Source of the DNA: Paracoccaceae bacterium
Lineage (GTDB): Bacteria; Pseudomonadota; Alphaproteobacteria; Rhodobacterales; Rhodobacteraceae
NCBI GenBank assembly: GCA_020832655.1
Contig: JAFIEF010000001.1
Coordinates: forward strand, 62,001-126,000
DNA length: 64,000 nt
Direction: 5' to 3'
Shown: one piece after another, positions 47,909 to 56,454 of the stretch
How positions within the stretch are numbered: the stretch's first letter is position 1
Layout: each line of letters begins with the position of its first letter
Made by a program: the position numbers and the translations under genes
Notes under the pieces: generated by a model
What the model saw: the letters and a program-made list of their open reading frames with translations, nothing else
Told to the model about the DNA's origin: nothing
The model's database searches: none

Positions 47909-48472
47909 CTAGAACCGCAGCGCGTGGTGCAGGATGACCGGCACCACCAGGTCTTCCTCATCGATCAGATGGCGGTTCAAAAACCCCCCGAACGCTTCCA
48001 GCCGCTGCAACATCGCGCCTGCGCTGTCGGTTGCATCCTTGCCCTGCGACAGGCGGCGCAGATGGGCGTTTGCGGCCGCGGTCAGCGCCTGCAATTCACC
48101 ACCCAGCGCGTGGTGGTCGCCGTCCAGCAGCTCAAAGCCGTGGGCAAGGCGCTGTTCGGCGGCGGATAGCACCGGGAAGTAATGCGCGTCTTCTATCTGG
48201 TGGTGGCCGTGCAGTTCGTTGATCAGGAACCCCCCGATCCGTGCGGTCATCTGGCCATGTGTGCGCGCGTCGCGCCCCTTGTCCAGAAAGCCGCGCGTGT
48301 CGTCCTGCCATTGCGCCAGCGCATGACGGAACATCAGATGCCGTTCCAGCCAGAACCGGGTCAGCCCGTCGAAATTCTTGTGGCTTTCCCACAGCGCGCG
48401 CGGGTATTGTTCCAGCAATATGCGCAACGCATCGGGCAGTTTTTCGCGCTGGTCAAGCGTGGTCTGGCGCAT
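47909..48472 (-). CDS. Hemerythrin-like HHE-domain protein
   Basis: A 187-aa four-helix-bundle protein. Metal-ligand candidates are visible in ALWESHKNFDGLTRFWLERH, LINELHGHHQIEDAHYFP, LLDGDHHALGGEL and NRHLIDEEDLVVPVIL, matching the His/Glu pattern of the hemerythrin HHE domain that binds a diiron centre. Roles include oxygen, nitric oxide or iron sensing and storage. It ends 13 bases from the convergent TPR gene. It belongs to the patch between lolC and proS. Confidence 0.82.
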   Translation of the reverse strand: MRQTTLDQREKLPDALRILLEQYPRALWESHKNFDGLTRFWLERHLMFRHALAQWQDDTRGFLDKGRDARTHGQMTARIGGFLINELHGHHQIEDAHYFPVLSAAEQRLAHGFELLDGDHHALGGELQALTAAANAHLRRLSQGKDATDSAGAMLQRLEAFGGFLNRHLIDEEDLVVPVILHHALRF

Positions 48473-48526
48473 GGGGGCGTGCCTTTTTTCTGCGATGCAC
48501 CCCAGCTAATTCGCTGACAGGCAGGG

Positions 48527-49675
48527 TCAATCGCTAAGTGCCTCGACGCTCTGGATCGTGGGCAGGTGGCGGGCGATTTCCAGCCAGCTTGCGCCCTCGT
48601 CGAAACTGCCGAAGACAGAGCCGCTATTGGTGCCGAAATACACCGCCGGACATGCCCCCTGATCGCTGGCCATCGCCTGACGCAGCACCGTGAAGAAGCA
48701 AGATTCCCGCGGCAGCCCGTCGCCCTGTTCGTGCCATGTGTCGCCCCCATCATTCGAATGCCACACAGCGGCGCGTCCATCCGGGGGAAAGCGCCCCTGC
48801 ATGTCGCCATTTAGCGGAAACACCCATAGTTTCTGCGGGTCATGCGGGTGCAGTACGATTGGGAAGCCGAAGGTCGAGGGCAGCCCCTCTGTCACATCCT
48901 CCCAGGAGCGCCCGCCATCGCGGCTGCGCCAGACCCCGTGATGGTTCTGCTGATAGAGCAGATCACCCTTTGCGGCGCCGGCGCGCGCAAGGCTGTGCAC
49001 GCAATGGCCGATCTCGCCCCCTGACGGGGCTGCCGGATGGTGGTGATGCGCGCAGGCTTCCGCATTGGACAGCCGGTTGCGCCGGTGCCAGGTGGCGCCG
49101 CCATCCTCGGTGGCAAAGACGCCTGACGCGGAAATGCCCAGCCACAGCTTGTCGGGAGTGTCGGGGTCCGAGGCGATTGAATGCAGGATCAGCCCTGCCG
49201 CGCCGGGTTGCCATTGAGGGCGTGACGGATGCGCGCCCAACCCCTCGACCCGCGCGAAGCTGGCACCATCATCGTGGCTTTCCAGCAGATCGGCAGGTTT
49301 GGTGCCTGCATAAAGCCGATCATTCACCCGGTGCAGCGACCAGATCTGCGACAGATCCGCTTCAAAGGGAAGATCGCTTTTCTGCCAGCCAATCATCGCG
49401 GCGAATTCGGCGTCCTGTGCGGCCCATTCATCCATCTGGCCGGGTGACAGACGGGTGAGCGTCCAGCTTTCCCCGCCATCGTGCGAATGCCAGACCCCGG
49501 CGCCGAACCACTCTCCGCCACCCCCGGCCCACAGCTTTGACGTACCAGGTTCGCCGATGACATGATTTATGGGCCAGCCATCGCAATGCGGACCGCTGAC
49601 CGTGAAGCTGCCATCGGCCTGCTGGAGCAGAATGAAGGTTCCCTTGGTGGTTCCGATCAAGACCTTGCGCGCCAT
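48527..49675 (-). CDS. Sialidase/YCF48-like beta-propeller protein
   Basis: A 382-aa protein with at least five Asp-box motifs of the S-x-D-x-G-x-x-W type: SHDGGESWTLT, SHDDGASFARV, TEDGGATWHRR, SRDGGRSWEDV, SNDGGDTWHEQ and SFDEGASWLEI. These mark a beta-propeller of the sialidase or photosynthesis-factor YCF48 type. No signal peptide is visible from the chosen start (MARKVLIG), so it may be cytosolic. A His-rich loop (ACAHHHHPAAP) could bind metal. Enzymatic activity is unproven. Confidence 0.8.
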   Translation of the reverse strand: MARKVLIGTTKGTFILLQQADGSFTVSGPHCDGWPINHVIGEPGTSKLWAGGGGEWFGAGVWHSHDGGESWTLTRLSPGQMDEWAAQDAEFAAMIGWQKSDLPFEADLSQIWSLHRVNDRLYAGTKPADLLESHDDGASFARVEGLGAHPSRPQWQPGAAGLILHSIASDPDTPDKLWLGISASGVFATEDGGATWHRRNRLSNAEACAHHHHPAAPSGGEIGHCVHSLARAGAAKGDLLYQQNHHGVWRSRDGGRSWEDVTEGLPSTFGFPIVLHPHDPQKLWVFPLNGDMQGRFPPDGRAAVWHSNDGGDTWHEQGDGLPRESCFFTVLRQAMASDQGACPAVYFGTNSGSVFGSFDEGASWLEIARHLPTIQSVEALSD

Positions 49676-49761
49676 GACTGCCTCCTGCATCTGATAGGGC
49701 AGGATGTCGCAGCCAGCCCTGCCGCGTCAAGCGTCGTGGTCACGCCTCGCGTCTGCGCGGG

Positions 49762-51102
49762 TCAGTGCCCGGCGTAAATCTGCGCAAGCCGGTCCACCGC
49801 CGCTTCGGGCGACATCTCTTCGCTTTCGCCCGTCCGGCGGCTGGTGAGTTCCACCACGCCCTTTTCCAGCCCGCGCGGCCCGACGGTGATACGCCAGGGC
49901 AGGCCGATCAGATCCATCGTGGCGAATTTTGCGCCTGCGCGCTCGGTCCGGTCGTCATAAAGCGGCTCCAGCCCTTTTGCGACAAGCGCCCGGTACAGCC
50001 CGTCGCAGGCTGCATCTGCGGCCGCGTCGCCTTGTTTCAGATTCACAATCCCCGCATGAAACGGCGTCACCCCTTCGGGCCAGATGATGCCGCGATCATC
50101 ATGGCTGGCCTCGATGATCGCGCCTAGAAGCCGCGAGACGCCGATGCCGTGGCTGCCCATATGCACCGGTGTCCGTTGGCCATCGGGGCCGACAACCGTC
50201 GCGCCCATCGCGTCGGAATATTTCGTGCCGAAATAGAAGATCTGCCCGACCTCGATCCCGCGCGCGCGCTTGCGGCGCTCCTGGGGTACCTGGGCATGAA
50301 AGGCGGCCTCGTCATGGGTTTCGTCGGTGCGCGCATAGCGCGAGGTGAACTCTTCCAGCACCGCCTGACATTCCGCCACGTTGTCATAATCCACATCGCG
50401 GTCGCCAAAGCGCAGATCGGTGATCTGGCTGTCATAAAAGACTTCCGACTCGCCGGTTTCGGCCAGTACCAGAAATTCATGGGTGTCATCGCCGCCGATC
50501 GGGCCGCTATCGGCGCGCATCGGGATTGCTTGCAGCCCCATGCGTTCATAGGTACGCAGATAGCTGACCAGATGGCGGTTATAGGCGTGCAGCGCGGCAT
50601 CCTTGTCGATGTCGAAATTATAGCCATCCTTCATCAGGAATTCGCGCCCCCGCATCACCCCGAAACGAGGGCGGATTTCATCGCGGAACTTCCACTGGAT
50701 GTGATACAGCGTCAGCGGCAGTTCCTTGTAGCTGCTGACATGGGCGCGGAAGATGTCGGTGATCAGTTCCTCATTGGTCGGGCCATAAAGCATGTCGCGT
50801 CCATGCCGGTCGGTGATGCGCAGCATTTCCTGGCCGTAATCTTCATAGCGCCCGCTCTCGCGCCACAGATCGGCCGATTGCAGCGTGGGCATCAGCATCG
50901 GGATGTGGCCTGCGCGGATCTGTTCTTCATGAACGATCTGTTCGATCCGACGCAGCACCTTGAAGCCCAGAGGCAGCCAGGAATAGATGCCCGCACTGGC
51001 CTGCTTTATAAGCCCCGCGCGCAGCATCAGGCGGTGGCTGACGATCTGGGCCTCGGACGGGGTTTCTTTCAGGACAGGCAGGAAATAGCGGGTCAGGCGC
51101 AT
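49762..51102 (-). CDS. proS: Prolyl-tRNA synthetase, short alphaproteobacterial form
   Basis: Charges tRNA-Pro. At 446 aa it lacks the large editing insertion of the 570-aa E. coli form, as in other alphaproteobacteria. Class II motifs are seen in [60 protein letters not shown] and [16 protein letters not shown]; the anticodon-binding domain follows. The start at 51102 ([15 protein letters not shown]) is typical. In relatives lolC usually follows proS; here 3.3 kb of extra genes intervene. Confidence 0.95.
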   Translation of the reverse strand: MRLTRYFLPVLKETPSEAQIVSHRLMLRAGLIKQASAGIYSWLPLGFKVLRRIEQIVHEEQIRAGHIPMLMPTLQSADLWRESGRYEDYGQEMLRITDRHGRDMLYGPTNEELITDIFRAHVSSYKELPLTLYHIQWKFRDEIRPRFGVMRGREFLMKDGYNFDIDKDAALHAYNRHLVSYLRTYERMGLQAIPMRADSGPIGGDDTHEFLVLAETGESEVFYDSQITDLRFGDRDVDYDNVAECQAVLEEFTSRYARTDETHDEAAFHAQVPQERRKRARGIEVGQIFYFGTKYSDAMGATVVGPDGQRTPVHMGSHGIGVSRLLGAIIEASHDDRGIIWPEGVTPFHAGIVNLKQGDAAADAACDGLYRALVAKGLEPLYDDRTERAGAKFATMDLIGLPWRITVGPRGLEKGVVELTSRRTGESEEMSPEAAVDRLAQIYAGH

Positions 51103-51282
51103 CGGCGGGCCTCTTTGCAGGGGACAGGCATTTGCGACGGGTTTAGGCGAGGAAGCGCGGCAGGGCAAGGCGAGCTTTGCGCCTGCGTGCGATTGCGCGG
51201 GCCGGGGCTACCGGCGCCACCAGAAGGTAGTTTCGCAACCCAACTGCAAGGTTCTGGGCAAGCCTGCGGCACCGCGTAGAGT

Positions 51283-51582
51283 TCAGAATCCATGAAACAG
51301 CATGTCGAGCGCGGATGTAATGAGATCAAACTGAGCCGACAGATCCCCTGTTGGCGTTTTCAGAATGCTTGCAGGCACAGCGGCGATATATTGCGTCATC
51401 ATCACATGCGCCGCCCCGTCGATTTCGAACACAGGATTCAGGCGGCTTGCGGCGGCTGGCGCATCGCCTTGCGGCAGAAGCGGCACCACTGCGCGCACAT
51501 TCAGCACTTCCAGCAGGTCGCTTTGCACGTCCAGCAGAAAGTCCCCGCCGGACGGATTCAGGAACAGCTCATATTGCGCCAT
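51283..51582 (-). CDS. ccdB: CcdB-family toxin
   Basis: A 99-aa CcdB-like protein. Family pieces are DFLLDVQSDLLEVLNVRAVV, PVFEIDGAAHVMMTQYIAAV and PASILKTPTGDLSAQ. F-plasmid CcdB poisons DNA gyrase and needs its C-terminal Trp-Gly-Ile; this protein ends FHGF, so gyrase poisoning is not assured. Its ATG overlaps the antitoxin stop (TGATG). Chromosomal CcdAB pairs are common and may be stabilising or decayed. Confidence 0.88.
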   Translation of the reverse strand: MAQYELFLNPSGGDFLLDVQSDLLEVLNVRAVVPLLPQGDAPAAASRLNPVFEIDGAAHVMMTQYIAAVPASILKTPTGDLSAQFDLITSALDMLFHGF

Positions 51583-51803
51583 CAGAACCGCCGATACTGC
51601 GCCAATGGCAGGCCGTGCTCCTTCACCCAGTCATTCGAGCTTTGCAGCGCGGCGCGGTTGTCTTCCAGCCATTGCGCGGCCTTGCGCGCACGCACGGCCT
51701 CGCGCAGGCTGGCCTCGAATGTGGCAGACAGATTGATGCCAAGACCGCGCGCTTCATCCAGCAGGGCGGGATCTACGGTCAGATTGGTTGCGCGCTTGGT
51801 CAT
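51582..51803 (-). CDS. ccdA: CcdA-family antitoxin
   Basis: A 73-aa antitoxin. The N-terminal ribbon-helix-helix begins TKRATNLTVDPALLDEARGL and binds DNA for autoregulation; the C-terminal part (EDNRAALQSSNDWVKEHGLP) matches the CcdB-binding tail including the NDW-x-x-x-GLP feature. The start at 51803 follows an AGGAGG ribosome site. It lies directly before ccdB and shares one base with it. Confidence 0.9.
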   Translation of the reverse strand: MTKRATNLTVDPALLDEARGLGINLSATFEASLREAVRARKAAQWLEDNRAALQSSNDWVKEHGLPLAQYRRF

Positions 51804-51869
51804 CCGGGCCTCCTGCGGGTGGATCATGCGCATTGATAGCACATATCGACCATGCTGCCCAAGTCCCCG

Positions 51870-52532
51870 TCACCCCGGAAGCTTTTCCCGCAGGAAGGAC
51901 AACGCCAGTGACAGCCCGTCATGGGCAATGCCGTGGGCGGTGCCTTTGGACATATGGGCATATGTTTCAAACCCCGCTTCGGTCAGTGCGTCGGCGGCTT
52001 CGGCCAGGCTGGCAGGGGGGACGACATCATCGCTGTCGCCATGCACCAGCAGCACCGGCGGGTGCGAGACGGCCTCTGCCGAAAGCTTTTCAGGCTGCAT
52101 CAGCCGCCCCGAAAACCCCACCAGACCGGCCAGCGCGGCCGCGCGGCGCGGCGCGATATGCAGGCTGATCATAGTGCCTTGCGAGAACCCGACCAGCGCC
52201 AGCGCCTCTGGCCCCAGCCCCTCGCGTGCCAGCACCTCATCGACAAATGCGTTCAGATCGGCAGCGGCAGCGTGCAGACCGGCCAGCGCGGCCGCTTCCG
52301 ATGATCCGTCCAGCCAGGGGATCGGAAACCACTGAAAGCCAAGCGGGTTGGCAGGGCATTTTTCCGGCGCGTTCGGGGCGTAGAAGGCCGTATCCGGCAG
52401 ATGCGGTCCCAGCGGATCGGCCAGCCCCAGAAGATCGGCCCCGTCGGCGCCATAGCCATGCACGAAGATCACGGCGGATTTGGCCTGGCCAAGGGGGGCG
52501 CCCTTGCGTTCGGAATTCAGCTTGCGGGTCAT
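51870..52532 (-). CDS. Alpha/beta-hydrolase, carboxylesterase/phospholipase type
   Basis: A 220-aa serine hydrolase. The nucleophile elbow is ALVGFSQGTMISL (Ser near residue 116), with the catalytic Asp in LVHGDSDDVVPP and His in SKGTAHGIAHDGL. The N-terminal VIFVHGYGADGADLLGL is the oxyanion region. It is similar to the YpfH/carboxylesterase-2 group. The start overlaps the stop of the DNA glycosylase gene by four bases. Substrate unknown. Confidence 0.86.
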   Translation of the reverse strand: MTRKLNSERKGAPLGQAKSAVIFVHGYGADGADLLGLADPLGPHLPDTAFYAPNAPEKCPANPLGFQWFPIPWLDGSSEAAALAGLHAAAADLNAFVDEVLAREGLGPEALALVGFSQGTMISLHIAPRRAAALAGLVGFSGRLMQPEKLSAEAVSHPPVLLVHGDSDDVVPPASLAEAADALTEAGFETYAHMSKGTAHGIAHDGLSLALSFLREKLPG

Positions 52533-53158
52533 GTGATGCCTTCTCTGTCTGTTTCCACGCGGTAATAGGCCCATAACAGCCCCGCTGCAACGCTGCGCCA
52601 GGGCGACCAGTCGGCGGCCATGCGACGAAACGCGGCCTCGCGCGGGCGCTCGGGCAGGGCGAACAGGCGGCGTGCGGCTTCCTGCAAGGCCAGATCGGCG
52701 GGGGCAAACACATCGGCACGGCCAAGGCTGAACATGGCATAGATTTCCGCCGTCCAGCGGCCAATGCCGGGCACTTCGGTCAGGGTGGCGATGACGTGTT
52801 CATCGGGGGCATCGCGCAGGGCCGCGAAATCAATGCCCGCCGCAGCCAGCGCGCGGGCATAGCGCATCTTCTGTTGCGACAGCCCCGGCGCGCGCAAGGC
52901 GCTGTCATCGGCGGCCAGCACGGCTTCAGGCGTGGTCAGCCCGGCGGCTTCCATCCGCCCCCAGATAGCGCGGGCGGCATGGGTGCTGACCTGCTGGCTG
53001 ACAATCGCGGCCAGAAGCTGGGCAAACCCGTCGGGGCGGCGGCGCAGGGGGGGCGGGCCGGTCAGCGCCAGCGCATGGGCAAAGCGCGGCTCTTGCCTTG
53101 CCAGCCATTCCGCCCCTTCGGCCATGCAGGTCTCTGACTTCAGAATGCGCCCCACCAT
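52529..53158 (-). CDS. DNA-3-methyladenine glycosylase, AlkA type
   Basis: A 209-aa base-excision repair enzyme of the HhH-GPD family. The helix-hairpin-helix and catalytic Asp are seen in LTEVPGIGRWTAEIYAMFSL and ADVFAPADLALQEA, and PDGFAQLLAAIVSQQVS is the conserved N-terminal helix region. It removes alkylated purines. The start at 53158 (MVGRILKSETCM) agrees with relatives; a GTG at 53182 and an ATG at 53125 are alternatives. It is coupled to an esterase downstream. Confidence 0.87.
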   Translation of the reverse strand: MVGRILKSETCMAEGAEWLARQEPRFAHALALTGPPPLRRRPDGFAQLLAAIVSQQVSTHAARAIWGRMEAAGLTTPEAVLAADDSALRAPGLSQQKMRYARALAAAGIDFAALRDAPDEHVIATLTEVPGIGRWTAEIYAMFSLGRADVFAPADLALQEAARRLFALPERPREAAFRRMAADWSPWRSVAAGLLWAYYRVETDREGIT

Positions 53159-53232
53159 CAGCGCTGCGCCATATTGTTGCACATGTAAAACACCCCTTTT
53201 CCTTGCCCTGCGCTTTGTCTAGTGATGCGCGC

Positions 53233-54450
53233 ATGGAAAGCATAGTTGCAACCCCCGATGACAGACGCGCCAGGCGCAATGTGGTGATCCTTGTTGCCGC
53301 GCAGGCGGTTGTGGGGGCGCAATTGCCGGTGATGTTCATCATTGGCGGGCTGGCGGGCACGATGCTGGCGCCCAACCCCTGCTGGGCGACGCTGCCGATT
53401 TCGCTGATCGTGCTTGGCTCGATGCTGGCGGCAACGCCGCTGGCCAGCTTCATGCAGGCCTATGGGCGGCGCGCGGGGTTCTGGGTGGCCTGCGTGGCGG
53501 GCGCTGTGGGCGCGGCGATTGCCGCCTATGGGCTGATGGCCGGGTCGTTTGCGATCTTTCTGCTGGGGTCACTGCTGAGCGGTGTATATATGTCGGCCAA
53601 TGGGTTTTACCGCTTTGCTGCAACCGATACCGCCAGCGCGGAATTCCGCCCCAAGGCGATTTCCTATGTCATGGCAGGGGGCTTGCTGTCGGCGGTGTTC
53701 GGCCCGCAACTGGTCTCTGTCACCTCTGACGCGATGCCGATCACCTTTCTGGCGACCTATCTTGCCGTGATCGGTCTGAACATTGCAGGCATGGTGATCC
53801 TGGGCTTTCTGGACATCCCGACCCCGGCCAAGCCCCGGACCGATGCCGCGCCGACCCGTTCGCGGCGCGAATTGCTGAGAACGCCGGTGATCGCCGTGGC
53901 CGTCATCTGCGGTACCGTTTCTTATGCGTTGATGAACCTGGTCATGACCTCGACCCCGCTGGCGGTGGTGGGGTGCGGCTTTGACACATCGGATGCGGCC
54001 AATATCGTCTCGGCGCATGTGCTGGCGATGTATGCGCCTTCTTTCGTCACCGGCCATCTGATCGCGCGGTTCGGGGCGCGCAACATCGTGGCGCTGGGGC
54101 TGGCCATTCTTGCGGCTTCGGGGGGCGTGGCGCTGAGCGGGGTCGAGCTGGAGCAGTTCTATATCGCCCTGATCCTGCTGGGGGTGGGGTGGAATTTCGG
54201 CTTCATCGGCGCGACCTCGATGCTGACAGCCTCGCATGACCCGGCAGAGCGCGGGCGGGTGCAGGGGATGAATGACATGATCGTCTTTGGCGGGGTGTTC
54301 GTGGCCTCGCTTTCATCGGGGGCGTTGCTGAACTGCTCTGGCGGGACAACCGAAACCGGCTGGCAGCTTGTCAATATCTCGATGGTGCCGTTTCTGGTTC
54401 TGGCCGGGGCGGCGCTGATCTGGCTGTCACTGCGCCCGAAAGAGGCGTGA
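53233..54450 (+). CDS. Major facilitator superfamily transporter
   Basis: A 405-aa inner-membrane protein with about twelve hydrophobic segments. MFS motif A is reduced to FMQAYGRRAGFWV in the loop between helices 2 and 3. Other segments include VGAAIAAYGLMAGSFAIFLL and a central linker (PAKPRTDAAPTRSRRELLRT). The start at 53233 (MESIVATPDD) is chosen ahead of the first helix. It is divergent from the glycosylase gene. Substrate cannot be predicted. Confidence 0.86.
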   Translation: MESIVATPDDRRARRNVVILVAAQAVVGAQLPVMFIIGGLAGTMLAPNPCWATLPISLIVLGSMLAATPLASFMQAYGRRAGFWVACVAGAVGAAIAAYGLMAGSFAIFLLGSLLSGVYMSANGFYRFAATDTASAEFRPKAISYVMAGGLLSAVFGPQLVSVTSDAMPITFLATYLAVIGLNIAGMVILGFLDIPTPAKPRTDAAPTRSRRELLRTPVIAVAVICGTVSYALMNLVMTSTPLAVVGCGFDTSDAANIVSAHVLAMYAPSFVTGHLIARFGARNIVALGLAILAASGGVALSGVELEQFYIALILLGVGWNFGFIGATSMLTASHDPAERGRVQGMNDMIVFGGVFVASLSSGALLNCSGGTTETGWQLVNISMVPFLVLAGAALIWLSLRPKEA

Positions 54451-54610
54451 CACCAGCGCGCAGATGACCCGAAGCCCCCCCGCATTGCGCCCCGGTCGCC
54501 GCATCATGCGCGGCCCGGAATGCGGCTGCGCGCGGGGCATCCGCCGGATCGGCCGCCCCGTGAATTTGAGTCGTCGCTGCAACAGCTTCGGAAAACCGAA
54601 TCGACCTGTC

Positions 54611-54639
54611 TTGACTTCACGGCACCATTCAATCCTAAT
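54611..54639 (+). promoter_or_regulatory. Sigma-70-type promoter of the TbpB-like lipoprotein gene
   Basis: TTGACT at 54611-54616 and CCTAAT at 54634-54639 are 17 bases apart and end 51 bases before the ATG at 54691. Spacing and the -35 box are near consensus; the -10 box matches four of six. Confidence 0.5.
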
Positions 54640-54690
54640 CGGCGGCAAGTTGCGCAATACATGACGCGACAGAATATTGAGAGGCACAGG

Positions 54691-55533
54691 ATGAGCAGGT
54701 TTTTGGTAGTGCCCCCATTGCTTGGGGCAGCCTTGGTCGTTTCGGCATGCAGCGGTGGTGGCTCGGGCGGCGCGGGGGCGGTTGTCAGCAGCGCTTCTGG
54801 TGTTCTTAGTCAGAATGTCGGCCAGCAACAGGCCGCATCGCAGGTGCTGGCATCGCGACATGCCTCTGGCAAGGTTCAGTTCCTGTTCGAGGATGGGCCG
54901 CTGGCCGACATGGTCGTCCTGTGTGATGATCATTCGGGTGCGAGTTGCAGCGTGGTGGGTGGCCCCGAGGGCACGCAGCAGGCCGCCAAGCTGGAAGGGC
55001 GCATGGCAGGTGATCATGCCTATGCCGGTAGCCTGAGGCTGGGCCATCAGAAGAATGGCGCAATCGAATACTCCTATCATCGGCTCTATCAGGCTACGCC
55101 CGATGGCTCGGACCGGGCGCCCGGCCTGCCAGGTGGCGTGCATCAGTATCAGGGTGATTTCATGGCCGGGGCCATCGTCGATGGCGAAGGCGGCATTGCC
55201 GAGGGCGGTATCACCCTGCTGGTCAATTTTGATGCGGGGCTGTTGTCGGGAAGCATGGCTGGCAAGATGCGCGACAGTACGACCCAGCTCTGGGGGGATT
55301 TCAACAAGGTCACGATTGACGCCCAAACCGGGGAGTTCGCCGCCGGTCCGGGCAGCACCTTCACCTTCCGCGATGCAGTGGCCGGAGGCGCGCTGGAGGG
55401 GGGCTTTTACGGCCCCGATGCCAACGAGGCCGCCGGAGCGTTCGAATTCGGCGTCGATCAGAATAACGGCATAAGCGGCGTGTTCCTTGCCTGCGGTGCC
55501 GACAAGCCCAACTGCGTGTCCCACAGCCAGTAA
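54691..55533 (+). CDS. TbpB-like (transferrin-binding-protein-like) lipoprotein
   Basis: A 280-aa lipoprotein. The lipobox is VVSAC with Cys at residue 20, followed by a Gly/Ser linker (SGGGSGGAGAVVSSASG). The C-terminal part has the small beta-barrel signature of TbpB-type proteins: GGITLLVNFDAGLLSGSM, then GGFYGPDANEAAGAFEF and GVFLACG at the end. Such proteins are surface lipoproteins; binding of transferrin itself is unlikely in a free-living bacterium. The ATG at 54691 follows GAGGCACAGG; an ATG at 54661 would lengthen the signal. No Slam or TonB receptor gene is adjacent. Confidence 0.78.
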   Translation: MSRFLVVPPLLGAALVVSACSGGGSGGAGAVVSSASGVLSQNVGQQQAASQVLASRHASGKVQFLFEDGPLADMVVLCDDHSGASCSVVGGPEGTQQAAKLEGRMAGDHAYAGSLRLGHQKNGAIEYSYHRLYQATPDGSDRAPGLPGGVHQYQGDFMAGAIVDGEGGIAEGGITLLVNFDAGLLSGSMAGKMRDSTTQLWGDFNKVTIDAQTGEFAAGPGSTFTFRDAVAGGALEGGFYGPDANEAAGAFEFGVDQNNGISGVFLACGADKPNCVSHSQ

Positions 55534-55698
55534 CTGGCTGCGGGCAAACATCGCAGGCGGTATCTTGGGCCATCGCACCGGTCAGGATGTGGCATGGCGT
55601 CGGTCACAGCCTTCATCACGCCCCCGGTTTTCGCTGGCCAGCGCAACGGTTTTCTGGTTTGCTGGGTCCGACAATCTGCAACCGGATGAGGGGTTCCC

Positions 55699-56283
55699 AT
55701 GCGCGCCGTATTTCTGGCCATTCCTGCCGCGGTGGTTCTGTCCGCCTGTGTCGAAGCCGATATGACGATTGAAATTCTGGGCGAGGATCAGGCGCGCGTG
55801 ACAGGCTTCATGCAGATGCAGCGCATGATGTTCGACATGAGTGGCGGGGATGAGTCGTTCTGCCCTGCCGAAGATGGCGGCACATTGACCCTGACCGAAA
55901 CCCATGCACGCTGCGATTTCGACCATACCGGCAGCTTTGACGAGATCATGAGCGCGGATGCGGATGCGGATGAGGATATGCCTGCCGACCTTCACGGCAC
56001 GATCACGCATCTTGGCGGGGATCGGGTGCGCGTGCTGATGCCGCTTGGTGGCATGTTCGAGGAAATGGGCGATGTCGAGGACGACCCGCAAATGCTCGCG
56101 ATGGTCCAGCAGATGATGGCAGGCATGTCGATCACCATGCAGGTCAAGGGGCGTCAGATAGAGGAATCGACCGGCACCATCTCGGCCGATGGCACCCGCG
56201 CCTATATCACGATGGATGTCGATACGATCTTTGCCCCGGCGGATCAGCGCATCGGCGATTTCGACACGATCTTGCGTTACTGA
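55699..56283 (+). CDS. Hypothetical lipoprotein rich in Met and Asp
   Basis: A 194-aa lipoprotein with lipobox VLSAC (Cys at residue 17). The mature part is acidic and unusually rich in Met (MQMQRMMFDM, MLAMVQQMMAGMSITM) with an Asp/Glu run (DADADEDM). Two internal Cys (SFCPAEDGG, ARCDFDH) may form a disulfide. Met and acidic clusters could bind copper, but this is only a suggestion. It follows the TbpB-like gene by 165 bases. I recognise no named family. Confidence 0.75.
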   Translation: MRAVFLAIPAAVVLSACVEADMTIEILGEDQARVTGFMQMQRMMFDMSGGDESFCPAEDGGTLTLTETHARCDFDHTGSFDEIMSADADADEDMPADLHGTITHLGGDRVRVLMPLGGMFEEMGDVEDDPQMLAMVQQMMAGMSITMQVKGRQIEESTGTISADGTRAYITMDVDTIFAPADQRIGDFDTILRY

Positions 56284-56454
56284 GCCTTGCTTGCCAAGGG
56301 TGTCCGGTTCGACGCGTTTCAGCACGCGCCGGGTCAGGCGTTGTGCCGCTTCGCCATGCACCGGGACGACGCCATAGCAACCGGGGGGCAGTGCCTGTCC
56401 AGACAGGCCACCGCCCCTTCATTGAAGGCCAAGGCAGCGCTGGCGTGTCGGCGC

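Noticed and set aside
54691..55533. A true transferrin receptor
   Set aside because: Only the small barrel signature is shared; TbpA, Slam and the two-lobe length are missing.
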